Shown piece by piece: positions 46,205-56,068 of a stretch of 64,000 bases of DNA. This DNA comes from Castanea sativa (lineage: Eukaryota; Streptophyta; Magnoliopsida; Fagales; Fagaceae): assembly GCF_040712315.1 (NCBI RefSeq), contig NC_134018.1, positions 12,482,835-12,546,834 of the forward strand, given 5' to 3'. Position 1 is the first letter of the stretch; every line of letters starts with the position of its first letter. The notes under the pieces are model-generated. The model was not told the DNA's origin. It ran no database searches and saw only the letters and a program-made list of their open reading frames with translations. Made by a program: the position numbers and the translations under genes.

Positions 46205-46733
46205 TGATGAAGTGTAAATTCAACAGTCAAAGTAAGTGCGTCTAGATTGAGTCAAACCCTCGTATTGATGGCTGTGAAAATGGTGAGATAGCTCCCCTCA
46301 AGTGGTCACCGGTGTGGTGCCTGCCATAGCGCCTCCGATACCAAAGTCAATATATGGAATCTCTTTGCAAAAAATAAATTAATACAGTATCAACAAGTAT
46401 TTCCAAGTGTTTTTCATACCTCATGTTGTTACTGGGAGGGTTGTATATATACATTCCCGTAGCTCCTAGCTGTTGTGACTGTTATGGTGGTTTAATGCTT
46501 CTTTAGGTAACGCCTCATGGTCAATGATGTGAGTTTTGATGGGCTTCCAATAGTCCGTACAGCTGTCCCTGTAACCGTCCGAGGTATTTATTTTGACCGC
46601 ATTGAATGACTTCTTTTCCTTCGTCAGTAATGTGGCTTATATCGCCAGAGGCACCTGGTTAGTCCGTCTATCAATACTGTCTCATTGGTTTGGATGAGGT
46701 AGTCCAAAGAAGTTGAGTTCGTCAATCCCATCA
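46205..46733 (-). repeat. Element 2 LTR (5' in element orientation)
   Basis: On the plus strand it starts TGATGAAGTGTAAATTCAAC and ends GTCAATCCCATCA, followed by the CTAGT target duplication. It adjoins the primer-binding region on its left, which fixes the element's direction. Confidence 0.92.
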
Positions 46734-46738
46734 CTAGT

Positions 46739-47399
46739 GTCCCGCATGGATTAAGTGTAAACTTAACTATACTACAAGAAAAAAGACATAATACAACAAG
46801 TATTATTACAACAACAAAAATAATAGAGAAAAAAAATATATATTTTTATATATATTGTTGCATTTGTAGGTTGCTTTTTGTTATAATAGTAACTTAAATT
46901 TATTATATCAATATGAGATTATAGTAATAATTATTATATGTTACATCAAAATGTATTGTTGTAATAGCTAACCCTTATTTTACATTGAGATATGTTGTTG
47001 CAATATGTAATCTTTTATTTCATATCAAACTATATTGTTGTAATAGATTAAATCTTTATTTCACATCAAATTTTGTTGATGTAATAGAGGTGAATAATTG
47101 AGTAGCGGAAAAATTTGGGGAATTGATGCTATTTTTTTCATTAGTTTCCCCTCTCTTACCCATATCTATCCCATTTTTTTTCATCTTGATTTCTCTCTCT
47201 CACCCACGCATGTCTCCCTTTTTTCTCTCATCTCAGTTTCCCTTTTTCTCTCACCCACATCTATCTCCCTTTTTTTTCTCATCTAAAATTCTCTCAAACC
47301 CACACCTATCTCCTACTTTTTTTTCTTTTCCTTTCTTTTTTTCTTCTTAGTTTCCCACTTTCTCTCACCCACCTCTATCTCCTTAAAAAAAAAACCTCA

Positions 47400-47400
<1 letters not shown>
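46739..47400. repeat. ATTGTTGTAATAG repeats with CACTA-like end
   Basis: At 46771 ACTACAAGAAAAAAGACATA resembles the tip of CACTA-type transposons (CACTACAAGAAAA). From 46850 to 47092 four or five loose units of about 55-60 bp share TATTGTTGTAATAG and TTATTTCACATCAAA, as subterminal repeats of such elements do. No partner end was found, so a truncated end is the most that can be said. The following 47120-47400 is pyrimidine-rich. Confidence 0.4.

Positions 47401-47403
<3 letters not shown>

Positions 47404-47448
<45 letters not shown>
47404..47448. repeat. (CT)n microsatellite
   Basis: Uninterrupted CT/TC run of about 22 units inside a longer pyrimidine-rich tract (47120-47560). Confidence 0.95.
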
Positions 47449-47451
<3 letters not shown>

Positions 47452-47692
47452 ATTTAAATTTATCTACTAATTAAAAAATTTATCTCTCAAATTTCCATCT
47501 CTCTCAGATCTACTGACTCTAAATTTTCTCTCTCAAATTTTAGTCTCACTTTCACAGTCTCTGAAGAGGATAAAATGAAGGTAGACGGACTCGTTCAATC
47601 GAACCTGCCATGGGCGACAGTGCTGATGATCAAAGTGAAAGAAGAAGACAACGGATCGTGTCCAAGGAGGACGGACTCTCCCTGATGGACGA

Positions 47693-48138
47693 ATGAGAAA
47701 GTAGACGGATACAAAGTGGACGGGTGGCAAAGCCACGTTGCATCCACATGGCTTAAAGTGCTTTTCAAGAAACTTCAAATGAAAATGTCTTATGCCCCAC
47801 GATTAGCCATAATCAACAAAATATCAATATGGAAAGGTTCCCGTGAAATGTGTATATTTATGAGTATCTTCCCTACAAGGAAATATCTTCTTCACCAAGA
47901 AACAAAAGTCTGTTCTACACTACTATAAAAACTCAAAACCCTCAGAAATCAAAGTACGCATAATTTACCCAACTCTGGTACTCTAGAGTTGTGAAAGTTC
48001 TCTAATTTAACTTTCGGAGGGTATCTGGCCGGTACCACATCGGTACTCTCTGTAGGATCTTCTTCTTTTTTCTTGCTTAGGTCTCGTCTAAGAGTGCGTG
48101 GGAATCGTGTAGTTTACGAACGATTTTTTACATCATCA
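47693..48138 (+). repeat. LTR of a third Tat-type element (left end tentative)
   Basis: Ends TTTTTACATCATCA directly before GTTGGCGCCGTCTGTGAGG, so the right end is firm. TATAAAA at 47934-47940 is the likely promoter, followed by CTCAAAACCCTCAGAAATC. The left end is placed at TGATGGACGAATGAG by analogy with TGATGGGA in Elements 1 and 2, but GTAGACGGA phrases occur on both sides of it. Confidence 0.55.
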
Positions 48139-48156
48139 GTTGGCGCCGTCTGTGAG
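48139..48156 (+). promoter_or_regulatory. primer-binding region of the third Tat element
   Basis: GTTGGCGCCGTCTGTGAG follows the LTR end and matches the other Tat elements here. Confidence 0.75.
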
Positions 48157-48202
48157 GAGAAATTGAAGTAAGCCATACCCCGCTTTCTAGACAAAGAGTT
48201 GC

Positions 48203-49200
48203 ATGGTACTTACTCGCTTAATGGCGACCACTAACAATCAAGGAGATGAACCACGTGCTGTCGTGCTCGAGAGATAGGTTCAGACCCTCGCCTCAGCTAT
48301 AGAATGCATCACCAAGCAAAACCATGACCTAGAGGAGCAACTACGTCAAAAGAACGCAGGGCTTAGTACTCAGAAGAAGGACCAAAAAGGTACGAGCGCT
48401 GAGCGAAAGGATCAAGAAGGGCTGGAAGGCAGCAATGCCCCAAGCAAACTAGAATGATAGGATGTAAGCTGTCCATCCACCACTGCTACGGCTCTGCCAT
48501 ACATGGTAGCAGAGATGCAGATAATGAAGGAACGGATGGACTTTATAATGAACGCCCTAAGAGGACGAGTATCAAACGACCTTGACGAGCTGGTCCATCG
48601 GACGGACTCACCTTTCGCTACACCCGTCACTTCATTCCCCCTGCCATCGAAGTTCCGTATGCCACAAGTAGAGACCTACGACGGGTCAAGAGATCCTTTG
48701 GACCACCTAAAGTCATTCAAAACCCTCATGCACCTGCAAGGGGTGGCGGACAAGATCATGTGCTGAGCCACTGCGTTGAAGGGCCCCGCAAGGGTATGGT
48801 TCAGCAGGTTAACACCAAATTCCATCAGTACCTTTAAGGAGCTAAGTGCCTAGTTTGCCTCGCACTTTATCGGGGGGCAAGGTATAAGAAGTTTGCCACG
48901 TGCCTGATGAACATCAAGCAACGAGAAGATAAGACGCTGAGATCTTACATCACCCACTTTAACAAGGAGGCCCACTCGATTGACGAAACCAACGACAAGA
49001 TACTCATGGCTGCATCTACCAATGGATTACGGAAGGGGAAGTCTTTGTTCTCCTTGTACAAAAACGACTCAAAAACCATGTTAGATGTACTTTACAGGGT
49101 TACTAAGTACATGAACGCGAAAGACGCGTTGCTTACCTAGGAAGAGAAGCCCAAGAAGAGGGAAAGACAAGAAGAAGCACGACAAGAATGGTTAATAATA
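48203..49200 (+). pseudogene. gag of a third Tat-type element, truncated
   Basis: Starts MVLTRLMATTNNQGDEPRAV; later MVAEMQIMKERMDFIMNALR, TDSPFATPVTSFPLPSKFRM, YDGSRDPLDHLKSFKTLMHL, then after a stop ALKGPARVWFSRLTPNSIST and, in another frame, LRSYITHFNKEAHSIDETND and YRVTKYMNAKDALLT. It is clearly homologous to the gags of Elements 1 and 2 but from a different subfamily. Stops and a frame shift break it. Similarity ends about 49200; the rest of the element and its second LTR are absent. Confidence 0.8.
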
Positions 49201-49464
49201 CCTAATTTCACAGAAGAAACTGAAACGTGAATGAAATGAAGCAAATTGGGATGCGAGATAATCACAGTCCATCCTAAAATATGTTTTACATAATTACATT
49301 AAAAAAATCTTGGATATTTCTTTTAAGGGAAAATATTATTTCACACTTGTTTATATCTATTATTTTCACATTGATATCCACATTAACAAACAAAAATGGA
49401 TGCATAAACTGGATTTTGAAAAACTAGTGTAAAAGTATATAACCCTATTGTAGAACTTACTTTA

Positions 49465-49630
49465 TCATTCCAACTGATCAATTACCGATTCTTGGTCTTG
49501 GATTGCTGGAATCTCCAACACAAGTTCAGGAGCCACAGGATCCCTCTCCTGTTTATCATTCCTTACTCTGTCCGCCATGTCATATACAAAGCCTCTCAAG
49601 AACTTTGCTGACACACAAGTTGACATAAGT
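49465..49630 (-). other. possible coding remnant of unknown origin
   Basis: A minus-strand frame reads AKFLRGFVYDMADRVRNDKQ, then ERDPVAPELVLEIPAIQDQE and a stop shortly after. The balanced residue composition in AT-rich surroundings looks more like a real protein tail than chance, but no family is recognised and no matching exon was found upstream. Could be a captured or decayed exon. Confidence 0.2.
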
Positions 49631-49639
49631 TTCAAAGTT

Positions 49640-50490
49640 TGTATTTGCTTTAAGGGTGTCTAAGGTTGGATCCTGATGGATTTTAGGAACTCGGGATTGA
49701 AGGTCTTGTTTAGAATGAGGTTGAGTTGCTTATGGGATGGCTAAACAAAACATAATTCTTCAAGAGAGACTTTTGGAAATGACTTAAATAGCTCTGTAAT
49801 TTCGCAAAAGGAATCGAAACTGGGTTATAAGTAATGCATAAGCCTTACATATTTATAAGTGGCAAGACTGGTTAACCCGTTGACTTAGGCCTTTAGAATC
49901 TTATCGATTAACCTATAACTAACTAACTAACTATATATATAACTACCTAATGAACCAAATTATTTTAACTAGTTGGTTGAAAAAAACAAAAGACTAAACC
50001 ATTACAAAATATGACAAAATCTATTACCAAAAAGCACATTGCACACTCAAGCACAGAAGCACCAAATTCTTTTAAGAAGGCAGCTCCAAGAATTTGTTTT
50101 AGGATGGTCACTACAAAATTTAAATTATACAAAATTGAATAAAGGGATAACTTGAATATGTTAACGTTACAAAAAAAAACACAAAAATATACAAAATATT
50201 ACAATATTTTTCTACTAACAAAAGAAAAAAAGAAAAAATTGGACTGATCGAGAAGAGATAAAGTGGGAATTGAGAATATTAAGATGAGAGTAATAAAATT
50301 GAAATGATAATAAATAAGAGGAAAAGAAAAGGATGATATTTACTATAACTGCGTGCTGAGTCACTAAAGAGGGCAAAATTATTGTTATTTATTTTTCATT
50401 TTGAATAATATTTTTATTGAATAATTTATTCACTGATTGTTTGGTCTAGTCTTATTTTTGTTATTATTTGAGCTTTTTTTAAAAATTATT
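49640..50490. other. AT-rich interval
   Basis: No gene or well-defined repeat in about 850 bp, apart from short runs such as TAACTAACTAACTAAC near 49915. Confidence 0.5.
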
Positions 50491-50495
50491 TTTGA

Positions 50496-50670
50496 AGTAA
50501 TGCTACATTTACAACATTTTAATAACAAATTTTATACAACAATTTGTTATTAGTGAGTTCAAAAGTGATGTCAAAATTGTGCCAAAATTAGAATTAGTAA
50601 TCGCTTTTTGCTTATCACATAAGATTTGTTCTGAAACTATTGTGAAAAATGTTGTGAATGTAATACTGCT
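50496..50670. mobile_element. foldback MITE with AGTAATGCTACATTTACAAC ends
   Basis: Left end AGTAATGCTACATTTACAAC, ATTTT; the reverse complement of the right end reads AGCAGTATTACATTCACAAC, ATTTTT. Interior without coding potential. A partial relative may lie near 34160. Confidence 0.65.
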
Positions 50671-50751
50671 CTTATTTTTATTGAATCGAAATTTTTGTAA
50701 TTCTTAGGGTGGTCAATATTTTTATTAGAGTGGTCATATAGATTAGTTTAG

Positions 50752-50825
50752 TGTGTATATATATATATATGTATATATATATGTGTGTATATATATATAT
50801 ATTTATTTATTTATTTATTTATTTT
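50752..50825. repeat. (TA)n/(TTTA)n microsatellite
   Basis: Mixed GTGTATATATATAT runs followed by seven TTTA units. Confidence 0.9.
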
Positions 50826-51155
50826 ACAAGTATATGCATACATTTTTTGGCAAGTTAGGATGGTGCTATGACCACCCTGAGTAACATATAGAGCCACCTT
50901 GCTCGAGCATGCAGCTACATGCATGGAAGCAGTATTGCATCTTTGAGCATCCGATAATGCCACATGGTAGAACCTTGGCTTGACATCTTGGCCAATTGGT
51001 GTTGGCTGCGTAAATGTGCGTGGTTGTGCATTACTCGGGTGTGGCTGTGGCACTTGGACCGTGCGGAGGAAACGCCAAAAAATTCCTGAGTAAAGAGACT
51101 TGACACATCGACAGAAATAGATTATCAGAGGCCACAAGAATGTGGATCTGAATCA

Positions 51156-51165
51156 TCTGATACCA
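51156..51165 (-). promoter_or_regulatory. copia-type primer-binding site
   Basis: Minus-strand TGGTATCAGA, the start of the complement to initiator methionine tRNA used by Ty1/copia elements, placed directly next to an LTR-like end. Confidence 0.5.
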
Positions 51166-51400
51166 TGAAAATAAAGAGGAAATGAACAAGAAGTACAAGA
51201 GTTCTTGAATGAAAAGCCTCTATATATATTCGGTATAAAGTTTTTGTATAAAGCAAAGAGACTTTTGCTAATATATTCGTTAAAGTTTTAATGACAATGA
51301 TAATTTTCACGCCCTTTTTTTTTAACATCCGATTGTTACTTACACTTTCAATTTTTAAAATGTGAACATTTTCACATTAATTTTAGAAATTAACATAAAA
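51166..51400 (-). repeat. probable Ty1/copia 5' LTR remnant
   Basis: On the plus strand it begins TGAAAATAAAGAGG right after the primer-binding site. A minus-strand TATA box (AATATATATAGAGG near 51222-51235) fits an LTR promoter. The outer end is not resolved, and the interior to the left (51150-50830) shows no recognisable gag. It ends shortly before the promoter of the second 2S albumin gene. Confidence 0.4.
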
Positions 51401-51594
51401 TGGTGGATGTTCATGAATGTAAACCTAGTCACAATCAAAACAATGATTTTCACTTAACCCAAAGCACTTTACGGATAATGATTTAATGGCAGCCTTTGCA
51501 TAGAAAAACCATACGTGGAAGCATGAATGCGTGCATGCCATTGCATGTAGCCACCCCAAGTATATACCAAAACCAACCCTGACCATCCCTCCTT

Positions 51595-51650
51595 ACACGT
51601 ACTTTACATGCACAGCCCAAAATCTTCTACAAATACCAACCACTTCCTCC
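51595..51650 (+). promoter_or_regulatory. promoter of the second 2S albumin copy
   Basis: TTACACGTAC, CATGCA and CTACAAATACC occur in the same order and spacing as in the intact gene's promoter; upstream, ACCATACGTGGAAGCATGAA and CCATCCCTCCTTACAC also match. The control region was therefore copied with the gene. Confidence 0.6.
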
Positions 51651-51838
51651 TTAGTTTATCACCAAAACATTTCATCACAACCCCATTACTGTTTCATACC
51701 ACAAATCACCAACAATGGCCAAGCTCTCAACCGTCGCAGCTCTCCTTTTAGCCCTTTTTCTCATTGCCACTGCCTACCGCGGCGAGTTTGATGACAGGCG
51801 AGGCAACAGGAGGCAAGATGATTGGGAATGCCGTGAGC

Positions 51839-53262
51839 CAGGGACGGAGCCAGGGTTTTGAGTTAAGAGGGGCGGCTTTACTGTTGGTTGTATATAGTGA
51901 TTTCAACCTTTGACTCTGTTACTACTTAGTTGCTGAGATTTTTTTTTTTTTTGTATCAATAAGAACAAAATTATTTTTGTTTAGAATTTTTTAAATGACA
52001 GGGTTTTTTATTTTAAATAAAATTGGTTAATGGAACTTAATTTTTTTTTAAGTTTTACTATTGGTAATTTTTGTTGTTGAACTTTTTTTTTTTTTGGCTT
52101 GTATATTTTATTTTAGATTTTGGATCTATAAATTTTTTTATGGTCACTAAAATGAGAAAAATACTAGCACTACAAACTTTTTTATAAATTATTGATGTAA
52201 TAAGTGGTTACTAGTAAGTAAAAAAAATGATGCGAGTGGTGGGTTTATGTGCAAACCAACGATTTGTAAAAATGTTGTAAAAAAGTTTATGAGTATAGTA
52301 TTACTCTTAAAAGAAACAATAATATTGTTTACGGGAAAAAAATGAAATTTTATAAAATAAAATTGCTAAAATTAATACACATATATATAATAATATTTTT
52401 TAAAAAAATTAGGGGGCCATTGCCCCCTAGTCATGAACGGAGGCATTCATTGACCAGGGGCTAGCGGCCCCCCTAATTTAAAAAATATATATATATATAT
52501 TAATATATATATATATATGTATTAATTTTAACAATTTTATTCTATAAAATTACATTTTACCCCCTTAACAATATCATTGAATCTTTTTAGAGTAACCTTA
52601 AAGATACAAACTTATTTATAATATTTTTATAAACTGTTGAGGTACAAATTCTTATTGGTTCGCATCTGGGCCTATTACTTGCATCATTTTTTTTACTTAT
52701 CAATAATCACTTACCATATCATCAATATACTTCTAGCACTGGTGGGTTCCAGCTAGCTTAACTGGTAAAATCTCTGATGGTTGTATAAAATATCTGGGTT
52801 CAATCCCAGCCTACATCAAAAAACTAATTGGTGTCTTGGTCTAATGATAAAAATTATCATCAGAAGCGGACGCTATAAGTTGAAACTCTCTAAAAAAAAT
52901 AAAAATAGAAATACTTCTAGCACTTTTCTCATTTTAAGGCCATTGAAAAAATTTATAGATCTAAAATTTAAAACAACATATACTAGCCCAAAAACATTTG
53001 TGTAACAACAAAAATCACCAATAGCAAAACTAAAAAAAATTAAGTCCAATTAACCAATTGTACTCAAATAAACAACTGCCCTTTAAAAAGTTTTTAATAG
53101 AATAATTTTGTCTTTACTTAGCAAATGCACACATTAAAAACTCAACAAAAAAAAAAAAAACCCTTCCCGGCTAAGAAGCCGCCAAACTAGAGGTCAGAGT
53201 CGCCCCTTAACTTAAAATCCTGACTCCGTCCCTGCCCTAGTCCAAAGCTAGCTACGTCCCTG
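51839..53262. mobile_element. hAT-type foldback element inserted in the 2S albumin gene
   Basis: Ends CAGGGAC and GTCCCTG, flanked by a perfect 8-bp target duplication CCGTGAGC (51831-51838, 53263-53270), the size typical of hAT elements. Most of the element is one large inverted repeat: the left arm (to about 52429) matches the reverse complement of the right arm (from about 52455), with GGGGGCCATTGCCCCC and GGGGCTAGCGGCCCCCC facing each other at the centre. The right end carries an extra 28 bp beyond the CCTGACTCCGTCCCTG that mirrors the left tip. No transposase. A SINE lies in the right arm. Confidence 0.88.
52741..52910 (+). mobile_element. tRNA-derived SINE, apparently dimeric
   Basis: Flanked by a perfect 14-bp target duplication ATACTTCTAGCACT (52727-52740, 52911-52924) and ending in an A-rich tail. 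The first half has an A box TAGCTTAACTGG (52754-52765) and a B box GGTTCAATCCC (52797-52807), the internal promoter for RNA polymerase III. The second half has a weaker pair, TGGTCTAATGATA and AGTTGAAACTC, suggesting a second tRNA-like unit. The left arm of the host hAT element has no SINE at the mirror position, so it came after the foldback formed. Confidence 0.82.
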
Positions 53263-53589
53263 CCGTGAGCAGCTTCAGGAACAGCAATACCTGAACGAGT
53301 GCCAGAGGCACCTGAGGCAGCAAAGCCAGTCTGGGCGCTTTGATGAGGACACTACTGGTTTCAGAGAAAGGCAGCAAAGGGAGCAGTGTTGCCGTCAGCT
53401 GAGGCAGATGGACAGGGATTGCAGATGTGAAGGGTTGAACGAGATGTTGAGGCAGTAGAGGGGTCAATTGCAGGGTCAGGAATTGAGGGAGGTGATGCAG
53501 ATTGCTGAGAACTTGCCTAACGAATGCAACCTCAGCCCCCAGCGCTGTAACATTGAAATGAGGCGCTCACGCTGGTTCTAGAGAGCTGG

Positions 53590-53993
53590 CCATGCATGCA
53601 TGTGCACTTACGATGATAATAAGGGTCTCTACTAATCTATCACTACTAGCTCTAGCATTGTAGATAGAGATAAAGGGTGACTAGCTAGAATAAGCACATC
53701 ATTGTGTGTAATAGTATCTACGAATGTGTAGTTCTTTGTAGGTTTTGGACGCTCTCTATTTAATAAAGTAGCTCAATTAAATTACATGCCTCTCTGTTAG
53801 AATTCGTGATTGCATCTTTTTTCTTCTTTTGGCTACAAAGCACGCTTTATGATGAAAACAAAGACCTATAAGTCAAAGCCTTACGATGAAAATGAACACC
53901 TAGTAGTTAATGGTCAAAGATACTGACAATGATTTTATTTTAATACTTATTACATAAAAATTATTAAACATATTTTTATACATAACTCCAAAA

Positions 53994-54000
<7 letters not shown>
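53590..54000 (+). other. 3' flank of the second 2S albumin copy
   Basis: GAGAGCTGGCCATGCATGCA and CTAGCTCTAGCATTGTAG match the flank of the intact gene for roughly 150 bp; beyond about 53800 the two diverge. AATAAAGTAGCTCAATTAAA near 53762 holds a candidate poly(A) signal. Confidence 0.5.

Positions 54001-54002
<2 letters not shown>

Positions 54003-54039
<37 letters not shown>
54003..54039. repeat. (TA)n microsatellite
   Basis: About 18 TA units after an A-run. Confidence 0.95.
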
Positions 54040-54041
<2 letters not shown>

Positions 54042-54114
54042 TTTCATTCATATTACACGAGAAAGGAGTGGAAAGTGGGTTTTACCTCATCATAACTTTG
54101 CAACTGCCAAGTTT

Positions 54115-54365
54115 TAGGGTCTATTTGGTTGGAGGAGTGAAAATGTGGGAGGATGAAAAATTAGTGAAATGATAGAAAAGATTTAGGGCCCATTTGGTTG
54201 GTAAGAGATTTTTAGTAATATTGTTTTTTTTTTTTTTTTGAGAAAATAGTAACATTGTTTAAGTTTTGTGGAAATAAATGTGGATAAAAAAATGTATAGA
54301 AATACATGTTATGGTGTTTAAACAACAATTTTCGTTGTTTAAACACCGTTACCAAACATGATCTT
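54115..54365. mobile_element. small repeat(s) with TTTGGTTGG ends
   Basis: AGGGTCTATTTGGTTGGAGG (54116) and AGGGCCCATTTGGTTGG (54184) start two similar phrases; CCGTTACCAAACATGATC (54346) is an imperfect inverted counterpart. Probably one or two degraded MITEs. Boundaries not fixed. Confidence 0.35.
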
Positions 54366-54904
54366 AGTTTTCCCTCATGTGTGTTTGGTTAGAAAAGTAA
54401 AAAAGTGAAATAGTAGAAAACTCTTTTGTTTGGTTGGAGAGAAAATTGGGAGAATAGAAAATGTAGTTTATATAAATTGACTATTATGTCCTTATTATAT
54501 AATATATAAGAAATAGATACATTTACACTCATTAAATAATATAAAATTAACAAAAATACATATAAATTTATATTATTTTTCTTTATATTATTATATATAA
54601 TATAAAATTTATATGCAACAAAAAATTTTTATGCGTTAATTGGGAAGACATTTTCAAAAAAAAAAAACTTTGCACGCTGAGAAAACCTCTGTGGAACATG
54701 GGCAACAAATAGTGTATTTACATTTTCTCTCTAGCATCGTTGACCCCTTCAAATAGCATCAAGGCCATCACAGCCATTTTCACTTTTTCTTTATACTACC
54801 AAACATAAAACCCTATGAAATTAATTCACAACTAGCACAGACCCCAAAGCCAAAACTTCAGTGTACATAATCACCATCAAGGCTATGAAAAGCCTATAGG
54901 CCAC

Positions 54905-55350
54905 TGTGAGTTAATTTTCTAAATCTATTACTACAGAACTATATGCAATCTGCAGAGGATTTTGGATTGGTACTGTTCTTTGTCTGGGCAGAGCATTAAT
55001 CTTGCCAAATTTGATCTCTTTTGTTCCCCTAACATGCCTAGAAATGAACAAGAGCTCTTAAAATGCCAGAAACTACCTCTTTACACTTTCTATTGCTTTA
55101 AAGTGCCAGAAACTACCTGCAAAAAGATGGATTATTTGGTTAGAGCATATTGGTGGGGCTATGAACAAGGTGAGAGGAGGCCACACATGCTCAAATGGGA
55201 CAAAATCTGCCAACTAAGGTGTAGAGGAGGCCTAGGATTCAAAAATTTTAATTTAATGAATAAGGCTATGCTTGCAAAACAATTCTGGAGAATCACTCAT
55301 AATCCTGATTCCCTTCTTGCTCAAACCTGCAAAGCAAAATTCCACCCCTA
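54905..55350 (+). pseudogene. LINE reverse transcriptase C-terminal part
   Basis: Reads ILDWYCSLSGQSINLAKFDL with FCSPN (end of the non-LTR RT domain), then YWWGYEQGERRPHMLKWDKI and RGGLGFKNFNLMNKAMLAKQ with FWRI, a standard segment between RT and the zinc-binding domain of plant LINEs. Part of the usual sequence between these two phrases is deleted. The reading breaks at 55350 where foreign DNA begins and resumes at about 57798. Confidence 0.8.
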
Positions 55351-55351
55351 G

Positions 55352-56014
55352 ATGCTCCTTATGAGATTGCACTCCTAAACCTTTGTTGAGGGTTCTTTTT
55401 ACGTTTCTTGTACCTTAGACACACGTTTTGATATTATTGGACAATATTTGGTCTAGGCTTTTTCTAAAAAGGAAGTTGGGTCTGGCACTTCGCGAAATGG
55501 GCTCCAAAGTACCATTCTACCGCTACTAGTTTGTGCGTAAACGTTGATTCCAAGTCCAAGGGAAGATGCTGCAAAGTAGGCTTATTCCTTATTTCTGCCG
55601 CAAAAGGAACTTTTTTCCAATTTCTGCCGCAGGATTAACTTTTCTGTTGTGCAGTAAAACTATCTGCGGTGCAATAAACCCGTCTATTGTAAAGCCTTCT
55701 GCTATGCAATAAAGCTGTCTGCTGTAAAGCCTTCTACTATGCAATAAAGTTGTCTGCTATGCATTAAAGTCTTCTGTGATGTAGTAAAATCTTCTGAAAT
55801 GTGAATGACTACTCTTCATTTTTTACTGCAGAAATACTTTTCTACTTCCTGTACATAAACAAATCTAAAACCCAAAGAAAATACCAATCAAGCAAATGTT
55901 AACTTACATGGGTTAACATATTCTCAAATATATACATACACATATTCGTAAATATACTTATACATATTCACATATACATCTATAAAATATATTCTGCAGA
56001 ACATGAGAAACCAG

Positions 56015-56068
<54 letters not shown>

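Larger units (their letters stand above)
35660..46733 (-). mobile_element. Element 2: 11.1-kb Tat-type Ty3/gypsy retrotransposon (old), with antisense gene and nested solo LTR
   Basis: LTRs of 529 bp each (35660-36188 and 46205-46733) are flanked by the target duplication CTAGT (35655-35659, 46734-46738). The primer-binding region lies at 46186-46204, so gag-pol reads on the minus strand: gag, protease, RT, two RNase H regions, integrase, then a repeat spacer and an antisense gene on the plus strand. By eye the LTRs differ at about one base in nine over the first 290 bp, far older than Element 1. In-frame stops are explained by C-to-T or G-to-A changes (TAG or TGA for CAG, CGA, TGG), the pattern of methylated-cytosine decay; frameshifts are rare. 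Confidence 0.93.
51715..53581 (+). pseudogene. 2S albumin paralogue disrupted by a hAT element and a nonsense codon
   Basis: The 5' part (51715-51838) encodes a signal peptide (MAKLSTVAALLLALFLIATA) and the first cysteine region up to WECRE. The frame resumes at 53271 after a 1.42-kb insertion and continues through QEQQYLNECQRHLRQQSQ, EQCCRQLRQMDRDCRCEGLN, LPNECNLSPQRCNIE to TAG at 53579-53581. Ignoring the insertion and one target-duplication copy, the frame is continuous and has all eight cysteines, with one exception: TAG at 53456-53458 where the intact gene has CAG. So two independent lesions exist. It is a duplicate of the gene at 34844, with shared promoter and 3' flank. Confidence 0.9.

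Noticed and set aside
50811..51137. 108-codon minus-strand frame next to a copia-type primer site
   Set aside because: Expected to be gag by position, but none of the copia gag or zinc-knuckle landmarks is present.
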